12,566 nt of DNA, taken from Desulfobulbaceae bacterium UBA5123 (GTDB lineage Bacteria > Desulfobacterota > Desulfobulbia > Desulfobulbales > UBA5123). The stretch spans positions 11,138 through 23,703 of the forward strand of contig DHYT01000017.1 in NCBI GenBank assembly GCA_002415465.1, written 5' to 3'. Within the stretch, counting starts at the first letter, position 1; every line of letters starts with the position of its first letter. Shown here in pieces: positions 5,090 to 12,566 of the stretch. A program made the translations under genes and the position numbers. The notes under the pieces are model-generated. The model was not told the DNA's origin. It was given only the letters and a program-made list of their open reading frames with translations, and did no database searches.

Positions 5090-6679
5090 ATGGCTCAGCA
5101 ACTGACGATCTACGACACCACTCTGCGAGACGGCACCCAGTCGGAAAACTTCAACCTTTCGGTTGAGGACAAGATCCGTATTGCCCTGAAACTCGACGAG
5201 CTTGGTATCGACTATATCGAGGGCGGCTGGCCTGGCTCCAATCCCAAGGATGTGGAGTTCTTCAAGAAGATCAAGGGGCAGAACCTGAAGCACGCCAGGA
5301 TCACCGCCTTCGGCTCGACGCGATTGTTCGCCAACAGGACCGAGGCCGATCCGAACCTGCTGGCCCTGGTCGAGGCCGCCACGCCGGGCATCACCATCTT
5401 CGGCAAGACATGGGATATCCATGTCACCGATGCCCTGCGCATCGGCCTTGAGGACAACCTGCTGATCATCGTCGAGTCACTGGCCTTTTTGCGCAAACAC
5501 GTCAAGCATCTTTTCTATGACGCCGAACATTTCTTCGACGGCTTCAAGGCCAACCGGGAGTATGCGCTTGCCACCATCGACAAGGCGGTTGAGGGCGGTG
5601 CCGATTGCCTGGCGCTTTGCGACACCAACGGCGGCACCCTGCCCACCGAGATCCCGGCGATCATGACGGCGGTCAAGGAGCATCTGGCGGGCAAGGGGGT
5701 CGCCATCGATCTCGGCATTCATGCCCACAACGACACCGAGACGGCGGTGGCAAACTCCCTGGTGGCGGTAAATAACGGGGCGGTGCAGGTGCAGGGCACC
5801 ATCAACGGCTTCGGCGAACGATGCGGCAACGCGAATCTCACCTCCATCATCCCGGCCCTGGGATTGAAGATGGGGTTTGATTTCACCGCCCGCGCCAACA
5901 TGACCGCGTTGCGTGAAACATCGCGGTACGTGACGGAGATCGCCAATCTGCCGCACAATAAGTATCAGCCCTATGTGGGGCAGTCGGCCTTTGCCCACAA
6001 GGGCGGCATCCACGTCAGTGCCGTGCAGCGTAATCCCGTCACCTACGAGCATGTCGAGCCGGAGAAGGTGGGCAATGTCCGTCGAATCCTGATTTCCGAT
6101 CTGGCCGGCAAGAGCAACGTTCTGCACAAGGCGAAGAAATTCGGCCTGGATCTCGACGGCAAGGATCCGGTCTTGACCGCCATCGTCAAGAACCTCAAGG
6201 AACTCGAAAACCAGGGCTTTCAGTACGAAGGCGCCGAGGCCTCCTTCGAGTTGCTGATGCGCAAGGCCATGGGGAACGAACGCAAATTCTTTGATCTGCA
6301 GTCGTTTAGGATCCTGAGCCAGAAGACCAAGAGCGGCGAGCATCCCCTTGAGGAGGCGACCATCCGTTTGCAGGTAAGGGATGAGATGGTCCATACCGCC
6401 GCCCTGGGCGATGGCCCGGTCAACGCGTTGGACAAGGCGCTCAGAAAGGCCTTGACCCGCTTCTATCCGCAGCTTGCCGAGATGGAGCTTGCCGATTACA
6501 AGGTGCGGGTGCTGACCAGTGAGCATGGCACCGGCGCCAGGGTTCGCGTGCTGGTCGAGTCACGCGACAAGACCTCCCGCTGGGGAACCGTCGGCGTATC
6601 CCACGATATCCTGGAGGCAAGCTGGCAGGCGCTGGTGGACAGTATCACCTATAAGCTGCTCAAGGATGAAGGCAAATAA
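5090..6679 (+). CDS. cimA: (R)-citramalate synthase
   Basis: CimA condenses pyruvate and acetyl-CoA to citramalate, the first step of threonine-independent isoleucine synthesis. The 529-residue protein has an N-terminal HMGL-like TIM barrel with [11 protein letters not shown] (8-18), the CimA-type [10 protein letters not shown] (45-54), metal-binding H-A-H-N-D (211-215) and G-E-R-C-G-N-A (242-248). H-K-G-G-I-H (303-308) follows, then a C-terminal LeuA-type dimerisation/allosteric domain (about 390-529). The length and the W-P-G-S motif distinguish it from 2-isopropylmalate synthase and homocitrate synthase. The C-terminal domain is where isoleucine feedback normally acts. The start is ATG at 5090 with a weak ribosome binding site. 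It lies 38 bp after lysC, so the two are probably cotranscribed. Its last codons overlap the next gene by 14 bp. Confidence 0.95.
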   Translation: MAQQLTIYDTTLRDGTQSENFNLSVEDKIRIALKLDELGIDYIEGGWPGSNPKDVEFFKKIKGQNLKHARITAFGSTRLFANRTEADPNLLALVEAATPGITIFGKTWDIHVTDALRIGLEDNLLIIVESLAFLRKHVKHLFYDAEHFFDGFKANREYALATIDKAVEGGADCLALCDTNGGTLPTEIPAIMTAVKEHLAGKGVAIDLGIHAHNDTETAVANSLVAVNNGAVQVQGTINGFGERCGNANLTSIIPALGLKMGFDFTARANMTALRETSRYVTEIANLPHNKYQPYVGQSAFAHKGGIHVSAVQRNPVTYEHVEPEKVGNVRRILISDLAGKSNVLHKAKKFGLDLDGKDPVLTAIVKNLKELENQGFQYEGAEASFELLMRKAMGNERKFFDLQSFRILSQKTKSGEHPLEEATIRLQVRDEMVHTAALGDGPVNALDKALRKALTRFYPQLAEMELADYKVRVLTSEHGTGARVRVLVESRDKTSRWGTVGVSHDILEASWQALVDSITYKLLKDEGK

Positions 6680-7124
6680 CCGCCCCCCGGCAAGGTGTCC
6701 CGACAAGGACCACCGGCCGTTAGTTTTGCTTGTGATCGGTCTTGTGATCGCCATGCTTCACCTCATACAATTCCGCCATGGCGGCCCCTTCAACCCGGCC
6801 GTGGCATCCGAACCCGTACGCTTCGCCTGGTTGCGTGGTCATGACCGGGACGAAGGCCTGTACCGGCTGCCGCGTGGCCATGCGGCAGCCGACGACACCC
6901 TCCCGAACCGGGTGCGGCCGCTCTTCTTCCAGCCGGTGGCCGTAAACCGCGCCGACCGTCAACTGCTTGCCATCCTGCCGGGCATCGGCCCTGTTCTCGC
7001 CGACCGCATTGTCTTGCAGCGGGAAAGGCATGGCGAGTTCAAATCTCCCCGCGATCTCCTTGCCGTAACCGGCATCGGGAACGGAAAACTTAATAAAATT
7101 CGCAGTCTTCTGGTTTTTGATTGA
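6666..7124 (+). CDS. ComEA-like helix-hairpin-helix protein with one N-terminal membrane segment
   Basis: The frame is open further upstream inside cimA, but ATG at 6666 is chosen because the protein then begins just before its membrane anchor. It is 152 residues long and has one hydrophobic helix (about 18-35). A linker follows, then tandem helix-hairpin-helix motifs: [12 protein letters not shown] (104-115) and [15 protein letters not shown] (131-145). V-N-R-A-D at 93-97 is a variant of the N-x-A lead-in typical of ComEA. ComEA proteins bind double-stranded DNA non-specifically outside the inner membrane during transformation, but many such proteins occur without a complete uptake system. 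No com genes are visible here. The start overlaps cimA by 14 bp, and the stop shares one base with the next ATG, so coupled translation is likely. Confidence 0.8.
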   Translation: MKANNRPPARCPDKDHRPLVLLVIGLVIAMLHLIQFRHGGPFNPAVASEPVRFAWLRGHDRDEGLYRLPRGHAAADDTLPNRVRPLFFQPVAVNRADRQLLAILPGIGPVLADRIVLQRERHGEFKSPRDLLAVTGIGNGKLNKIRSLLVFD

Positions 7125-8068
7125 TGAAATCGCCCCGCATTCTGGCCCCCTTGCTGTTTTCCGTGTTTTTCCTCCTGACCGTCCAGGCGGCCACGGCCGC
7201 TGAAAAGCCTCGCCGCTACGTTGCGTCCATCCATCCCCTGGCCGCCATCCTGCGCGAGATCACCCTCGGCCGCGCCGAGGTTAACCGTCTATTGCCGCCG
7301 GGCGGATCACCGCATACCTTTGAGCCGAAGCCATCCGACCTGAAGGGTGTCGCCACGGCGCAGGCCTTTTTTTACGGAGGGCCGGGGCTTGATGGGGAGT
7401 GGGTGCAGAAACTGCCGGTCCTGCTCAAGGTGTCCATGCTCAACCTGGTGCCGGAATCCGAGCAATTGATGATGACGGATGGTCACGGACACCATCCGGA
7501 CTCAGGCGATGCCGACGAGAACGAGCATCAGGAGGGTGTCGTCGATCCCCATTTCTGGACAGACCCGTTGACCGTTAAGGCGATGGTGCCGCAACTGGTT
7601 GCTGAACTTTGCAGTATCGATCCCGGCGGCAAGCCCATCTATGTCGCCAACGGTGAAAGATTCAAGCAACGGCTCGATCAGCTGGACCGGGAGCTGCGCG
7701 TCATTCTCAAGCCCCTTGCCGGTGAACCGCTGCTGCTCTTTCATCCATCGTTCAACTATCTCATTCATCGCTACAACCTGCAATCGGCCGGGGTGGTGGT
7801 TGAGGCGCCGGGCAGGGAGCCCTCTCCGAAATTTCTCATGGAGCTGGTCAAGCGGATCAAGGAGGAAAAGGTCAAGGCCTTGTTTACCGAGCCGCAGCTT
7901 GCCAAGCGTCCGGCCCAGGTGCTGGCCGAGGCTGCGGGCATACCCGTCTACGAGCTGGATCCCATCGGCGGCGTGCCGGGGCGGGAATCATACCCCGGAC
8001 TGCTGCTTCATAACGGCGTAACCCTGACCAAGGCGATCATCAGCGCTCCAGAGCAAGGTACGCGGTAA
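7124..8068 (+). CDS. znuA: ZnuA-like metal ABC transporter substrate-binding protein
   Basis: This is a periplasmic cluster A-I (ZnuA/TroA family) solute-binding protein of 314 residues. A signal peptide (about 1-26) ends at A-T-A-A. Likely metal ligands are H64 (S-P-H-T-F-E-P), H143 (D-P-H-F-W), H207 (F-H-P-S-F) and D279 (E-L-D-P-I-G-G). A His/Asp/Glu-rich loop at about 119-135 (H121, H123, H124, H135) is typical of zinc-binding members. ATG at 7124 overlaps the previous stop as TGATG; a TTG one codon earlier is possible. No ABC ATPase, permease or Zur site is visible: the next gene is convergent rarA, whose 3' end overlaps this one by 29 bp. Transporter partners must be elsewhere if it works in import. 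Zinc is favoured over manganese from the His-rich loop, but not proven. Confidence 0.88.
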   Translation: MKSPRILAPLLFSVFFLLTVQAATAAEKPRRYVASIHPLAAILREITLGRAEVNRLLPPGGSPHTFEPKPSDLKGVATAQAFFYGGPGLDGEWVQKLPVLLKVSMLNLVPESEQLMMTDGHGHHPDSGDADENEHQEGVVDPHFWTDPLTVKAMVPQLVAELCSIDPGGKPIYVANGERFKQRLDQLDRELRVILKPLAGEPLLLFHPSFNYLIHRYNLQSAGVVVEAPGREPSPKFLMELVKRIKEEKVKALFTEPQLAKRPAQVLAEAAGIPVYELDPIGGVPGRESYPGLLLHNGVTLTKAIISAPEQGTR

Positions 8069-10292
8069 CGCTTTCCCAGCGACAGACCTTGTTCTTGAGG
8101 TGGACGAGGAAGGCGTTCTTTATCAGTGCCAAGGCCTTTTCGTCGAGATAGTCGGCCAGATGCTGACAGTACGCCTTTTTGTCACCCTTGTCCCTGGGGG
8201 TGAACCAGTTGTCGATATCGTCGCGGCTGATATAGACCTGATGGCGGCTATGCTCCAGGTGCAGCTTCCGCAACCGCAGGGAAGGGCAGTGAAACAGTTG
8301 CCGCAGGGCGTCTTCCTCGCACCAGTCGAGATTGTGTTGGGCGTAGATGGCCTCCTCGGCAACCGCGATGGTCTGCCGTAGCTCCGAGGGCAGGGCGGAT
8401 TCCGGCAACAGCCGATACAGCCGCTGATTGAAACGGGGCAAGGACTCGGCGCAAACCATCCTTCCGGCGGGCGCAAGTAAACCGCCAAGCCTTGCCAGGC
8501 AGTTGTTGTTGTCCTCCATCACCCGCTTCATCCCCCGCGCCAGGATCACCTCAAAGGCAAGACCTTGCTCGCGCCGGCAATGCGCCTCGAATGCGTCAAG
8601 CCCGCCGGTAATAATCACCGGCCGATCCAGCGGATCGAGATTTTCCGCCTGTGTCAGCATCATCGCCGCGGCCTCCGCATCCGCGAACAGTCCGTACACC
8701 CCTCCCTGGGGCGCCTGCCTGAGCCCCTCCCAGATCAAAAGCCCGGCGTTGTCGTTGATGGTGAGAATCCGTGCATCCTGCCCGCAGGCGGCGGCCAGAT
8801 ACATGGCGTCACGCACCTCGCCCAGCCGTTTGCCGGTATTTTCCAGGGTTCGCTTCAGCCACTGGCTCTGCACCTTGCCGGAGGGACGGCAATGGGCGGC
8901 AAAGAACATCTCGTTGAGCGGATTCTGTAGGGCTTGCCTCTCCTCCAGAAAGGCGGCGAGTTGTTCTTCGCGCCGTCGTTCCACCTGCGTCTTGATGCCC
9001 TTTTCGTAGCCGAGGCCGCCTGGCTGGTAAAAGGTGCGTCCCTGCAGGGAGGAGGGCAGGTACTGTTGCGCCACCCAGTGGTCACGGTAGGCATGGGGAT
9101 AGAGATAATCGCGGCCGTGGCCGAAATCCTCGCCGTCGCGGGCGGCATCCTTCAGATGAGCCGGCACCTCGCCCTCCCGCTCGTTGCCGACGCTTTCAAG
9201 GGCCGAGAAGAAGGCGAAGAGCGAATTGCTCTTGGGGGCGGTGGCAAGGTAAACGCAGGCGTGGGCCAGGGCGAAGCGGCCTTCCGGCAGCCCCACGTAA
9301 TCAAAGGTGCGGGCGGCGCTTGCCACCACGGTGAGGGCGTGGGGGTCGGCCATGCCGATATCCTCGGAGGCGAGGATCAGCATCCGCCGGAAGATGAAGC
9401 GCGGGTCCTCGCCGGCGTAGACCATCTTGGCCAGCCAGTAAAGGGCGGCGTCCGGATCAGAGCCGCGCACCGACTTGATGAAGGCCGAGATCACGTCGTA
9501 ATGGGCGTCGCCGTCCTTATCGTAGAGAACCGCCTTTTGCTGGATGGACTCCTCGGCCACAGTCCGGTCGATATTGATCCGGCCATCTTGATCCGGTGGA
9601 GTGGTTTGCACCGCAAGCTCCAAGGCATTCAGCAGTGCCCTGGCGTCGCCGTTGGCCATCTCGACGAGATGCGCCAGGGCATCGTCGGCGAAATGGAGAT
9701 CGAGCTTGCCGTAGCCGCGCTCGGGATCGTTGATCGCCTGTTGCGCCACCTGGAAAAGGTGCTCATCGGCAAGGGTGGTGAGGGCGAAGATCCGCGAGCG
9801 GGAGAGAAGCGCCTTGTTGACCTCGAAATAGGGGTTCTCGGTGGTGGCGCCGATGAAGATGACGGTGCCGTTCTCCACATGGGGGAGCAGGGCGTCCTGT
9901 TGCACCTTGTTGAACCGGTGTACCTCGTCGATGAAGAGAATGGTTCGCCGGTTGGCGGAACCAAGGATGCGCTGTGCCTGCTCGATGGCGGCGCGAATCT
10001 CCTTGACCCCGGAGAGAACCGCGTTCAGGGTGATGAAATCGGCCTTGGTGGTGTTGGCGATGATGCGGGCCAGGGTGGTTTTGCCGCTTCCCGGCGGCCC
10101 GTAGAAGATCAGGCTTGAGAGCTGATCGGCCTGGATGGCGCGCCGGAGCAGACGGCCCGGCCCGATAATATTATCCTGGCCGCAAAAATCGTCCAGCGTG
10201 CGCGGCCGCATCCGGTCGGCCAGGGGGGCGTTCGCGGCAAGAAAGTTGCGACGCGAAAAATCAAAGAGGGATGCTTCGTGGTGATCGTTCAT
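8040..10292 (-). CDS. rarA: RarA/MgsA replication-associated ATPase fused to a methyltransferase-like C-terminal domain
   Basis: The N-terminal 435 or so residues are RarA, a clamp-loader-like AAA+ ATPase that acts at stalled replication forks. They contain the M-R-P-R-T-L-D-D-F-C-G-Q entry motif, Walker A G-P-P-G-S-G-K-T-T (65-73), Walker B I-L-F-I-D-E-V-H-R-F (118-127), sensor 1 T-T-E-N-P (150-154), an arginine-finger region L-L-S-R-S-R-I-F (162-169), and the MgsA-type C-terminal domain (about 290-435). Ordinary RarA ends near residue 440-450. Here about 310 residues follow a charged linker and include a Rossmann/methyltransferase-like core (R-I-L-T-I-N-D-N-A-G-L-L at 508-519; G-R-M-V-C-A-E at 610-616). 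RarA fusions with an unknown C-terminal domain are known, notably in cyanobacteria. ATG at 10292 is preferred over TTG at 10337 because neither has a good ribosome binding site. It is divergent from leuB. Confidence 0.9.
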   Translation of the reverse strand: MNDHHEASLFDFSRRNFLAANAPLADRMRPRTLDDFCGQDNIIGPGRLLRRAIQADQLSSLIFYGPPGSGKTTLARIIANTTKADFITLNAVLSGVKEIRAAIEQAQRILGSANRRTILFIDEVHRFNKVQQDALLPHVENGTVIFIGATTENPYFEVNKALLSRSRIFALTTLADEHLFQVAQQAINDPERGYGKLDLHFADDALAHLVEMANGDARALLNALELAVQTTPPDQDGRINIDRTVAEESIQQKAVLYDKDGDAHYDVISAFIKSVRGSDPDAALYWLAKMVYAGEDPRFIFRRMLILASEDIGMADPHALTVVASAARTFDYVGLPEGRFALAHACVYLATAPKSNSLFAFFSALESVGNEREGEVPAHLKDAARDGEDFGHGRDYLYPHAYRDHWVAQQYLPSSLQGRTFYQPGGLGYEKGIKTQVERRREEQLAAFLEERQALQNPLNEMFFAAHCRPSGKVQSQWLKRTLENTGKRLGEVRDAMYLAAACGQDARILTINDNAGLLIWEGLRQAPQGGVYGLFADAEAAAMMLTQAENLDPLDRPVIITGGLDAFEAHCRREQGLAFEVILARGMKRVMEDNNNCLARLGGLLAPAGRMVCAESLPRFNQRLYRLLPESALPSELRQTIAVAEEAIYAQHNLDWCEEDALRQLFHCPSLRLRKLHLEHSRHQVYISRDDIDNWFTPRDKGDKKAYCQHLADYLDEKALALIKNAFLVHLKNKVCRWESVTAYLALER

Positions 10293-10367
10293 GACCCGAA
10301 AAAATACCGGGGATTCTTCCCGTTCGCCACTGTTCAATCGCTTTCGTCGGTAAATTCATCGAAAATG

Positions 10368-10396
10368 TTGATAAAGCGACGGTAACGGGCTAAAAA
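10368..10396 (+). promoter_or_regulatory. Candidate sigma-70 promoter of leuB
   Basis: TTGATA (10368-10373) and TAAAAA (10391-10396) are separated by 17 bp and sit about 70 bp before the leuB ATG. Just downstream, at the predicted transcript start, is a 12-bp palindrome CTCAATTTTGAG (10404-10415), which could be an operator. Both were identified by eye. Confidence 0.4.
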
Positions 10397-10461
10397 GGGG
10401 ATGCTCAATTTTGAGAGCAGGTCGCAATGACACGATAATCAAACTCCAAGGAGAAACATAG

Positions 10462-11541
<1,080 letters not shown>

Positions 11542-11558
11542 TCTGTAGATGCCTGAGC

Positions 11559-11613
11559 CCTGCAAAAGAAAACCCCGTGCCGATCATGCGGCTACGGGGT
11601 TTTCTTTTGCAGG
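11559..11613. terminator. Strong bidirectional rho-independent terminator
   Basis: A perfect 20-bp stem (11559-11578 with 11594-11613) is extended by four more pairs (11579-11582 with 11589-11592) after a one-base bulge, closing on the 6-nt loop ATCATG. The GC core ACGGGG is followed by TTTTCTTTTG, and the other arm mirrors it. The structure can therefore terminate both leuB from the left and the two-CW gene from the right. Confidence 0.92.
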
Positions 11614-11627
11614 ATACCTGGCTCAAA

Positions 11628-11954
11628 TCAATGGTAGACATCCTCAACGCCGCCCATCGATTCGATTTCGTAGGGTGTCAGGATCAGGAATCGCCCTTCC
11701 TCGATATCGACCTGCTGCAGGAAGTTGCAGTTGAGACAGTCACGGAATTTTTCCGCAAACGTTCCCTGCTCCTCGGTGCCGCTGCAAAAGGTGCCGGCCA
11801 CCGCCCAGCAGAATCTGCCTGCAAACGTGCCGCCGTTGACGCCGTCATATTTCCCGGGGCGAGCCGCAGGGCAAATGGATTTCGTGCCATTTTCCGGCCC
11901 GCGTCCGCATTGTTTTACCTCCCAGCAATTCATCCGCCCCATGACCGAACCCAT
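11628..11954 (-). CDS. Two-CW domain cysteine-rich small protein
   Basis: This protein of about 108 residues has seven cysteines (10, 16, 28, 49, 57, 73, 76). Two of them stand in the repeated Cys-Trp motifs N-C-W-E-V-K-Q-C (9-16) and F-C-W-A-V-A-G-T-F-C (48-57), followed by C-L-N-C near the C-terminal third. This matches the two-CW family as I know it, common in deltaproteobacteria and of unknown function. The cysteine spacing suggests metal binding or a redox role, which is an inference. There is no signal peptide, so it is probably cytoplasmic. The start at 11954 is chosen because GAGG on the minus strand lies 6 nt upstream. ATG at 11942 and ATG at 11933 are alternatives, and the domain itself begins at 11933. 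It is followed by the bidirectional terminator. Confidence 0.82.
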   Translation of the reverse strand: MGSVMGRMNCWEVKQCGRGPENGTKSICPAARPGKYDGVNGGTFAGRFCWAVAGTFCSGTEEQGTFAEKFRDCLNCNFLQQVDIEEGRFLILTPYEIESMGGVEDVYH

Positions 11955-12130
11955 TGACAACCTCAACCATCCTAATGTTTGACAGGCAACTTGTGTACGT
12001 TTCGTTTAGATACCTTCTATTTTAATCTTGCCTGGGCTGTCTTTGCCATGGGGGAGAGCACGTATTTTGCGATATGGCAATATGGTATGCGAAAAACGAG
12101 CCCTCTCGCCGCCAGGAGGCGTGCGGCCCT

Positions 12131-12566
12131 TCAGCCGCCGATGCGATCCACGAAAGCGGCCATGTTTTTCCGCAGGGCTTGGTAAGCCTCGGCGGAAAGC
12201 CCGGCCCCGCGGGCAACGGTTTCGGCCATCGCGGCGGTGAGAAAATCACCGGGGCCGTGGGCGTCGGCGTCGACGCAGAGCATGGCCCCGGTCGCGGCGG
12301 CCGCTTGCGCGACATGGCCGTTGGTGAGGGAGTGGCCCTTGCGGCCGGAGAGTTCAAGAAAGATACCGCGCCCGGCGGCCAGTTCCGCGTCTTCCCTGCT
12401 GATGAAGCCGGGGTGGGCGAGGATATCGACACCGGCGAGCAGGGCCGCCCGGTTGGTGCCGGGTTTTACCGGTTCGGTGACGGTCTCGCCGTGGCCGACC
12501 ACCACCTTGGCGCCAAGGTTACGCGCCTCGATAACCATTTCCGCGAACATCTCCGGCGGCACATGG
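12131..12566 (-). CDS. PHP-domain phosphoesterase, histidinol-phosphatase-like (5' end outside the window)
   Basis: Only the C-terminal part of about 145 residues is visible. The frame runs open through the window edge, so the GTG near 12562 is an internal codon and not a start. The visible part contains G-H-G-E-T-V, L-A-H-P-G-F-I-S and V-D-A-D-A-H-G-P-G-D, which supply His and Asp/Glu metal ligands typical of PHP-family phosphoesterases in a TIM-like barrel. A C-terminal helix follows (A-Y-Q-A-L-R-K-N-M). Members of this type are annotated as histidinol phosphate phosphatase domain proteins, but their substrates vary and a role in histidine synthesis cannot be inferred here. It lies on the same strand as the two-CW gene, with 176 bp between them, and no clean terminator was found in the gap. 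Confidence 0.85.
   Translation of the reverse strand, partial: HVPPEMFAEMVIEARNLGAKVVVGHGETVTEPVKPGTNRAALLAGVDILAHPGFISREDAELAAGRGIFLELSGRKGHSLTNGHVAQAAAATGAMLCVDADAHGPGDFLTAAMAETVARGAGLSAEAYQALRKNMAAFVDRIGG

Noticed and set aside
5477..6526. 349-codon minus-strand frame opposite cimA
   Set aside because: It is antisense to a well-conserved enzyme and has shadow-type composition.
8934..10118. 394-codon plus-strand frame opposite rarA
   Set aside because: It lies entirely antisense to the RarA AAA+ domain, has shadow-type composition, and shows no recognisable domain.
12095..12130. Possible terminator after the PHP gene on the minus strand (GCCGC/GCGGC stem, later T run)
   Set aside because: The T run is about 11 bases away from the stem, so it does not form a proper intrinsic terminator.

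Overview
The window is a GC-rich bacterial chromosome segment with densely packed genes on both strands. No phage, insertion sequence, CRISPR array, tRNA or rRNA is visible. The gene families suggest a Gram-negative, probably anaerobic deltaproteobacterium (Desulfobacterota, possibly Desulfobulbales-like): aspartokinase followed by citramalate synthase, a two-CW cysteine protein, a small Nif11-domain protein and an M23 peptidase with a Csd3-like domain. This taxonomic guess rests on family distribution alone.

Layout. (1) 1-1208, plus strand: a small unknown protein whose 5' end may lie outside the window, then a zinc-ribbon membrane protein of the DUF3667 type. (2) 1221-3432, minus strand: a small Nif11-domain protein, and an upstream two-gene unit of a periplasmic M23 peptidase and the tRNA methyltransferase TrmL. 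(3) 3433-3830: the only long non-coding stretch. It is AT-rich and divergent, with two copies of a 13-bp repeat, candidate promoters, and a leader with two hairpins, the second terminator-like. (4) 3831-8068, plus strand: a probable operon of lysC (with a well-placed internal start for a separate regulatory subunit), cimA, a ComEA-like helix-hairpin-helix protein and a ZnuA-like metal-binding protein. The last three reading frames overlap or touch. (5) 8040-10292, minus strand: RarA fused to a roughly 300-residue methyltransferase-like C-terminal region, converging on znuA with overlapping 3' ends. (6) 10462-11541, plus strand: leuB, ended by a long bidirectional terminator. (7) 11628-11954, minus strand: a two-CW protein. 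(8) 12131-12566, minus strand: a PHP-family phosphoesterase cut by the window end.

How they work together. LysC opens the aspartate pathway (Lys, Met, Thr, diaminopimelate). CimA makes citramalate from pyruvate and acetyl-CoA, which gives a threonine-independent route to 2-oxobutyrate and isoleucine. LeuB acts in leucine synthesis and normally also performs the 3-methylmalate step of the citramalate route. The remaining genes serve cell-wall turnover, tRNA wobble modification, metal uptake and replication-fork maintenance. I see no clear new multi-gene system. The best leads are the lysC attenuator-like leader, the nested lysC subunit start, the RarA fusion, and the Nif11 gene with a sigma-54-like promoter and a dyad upstream.
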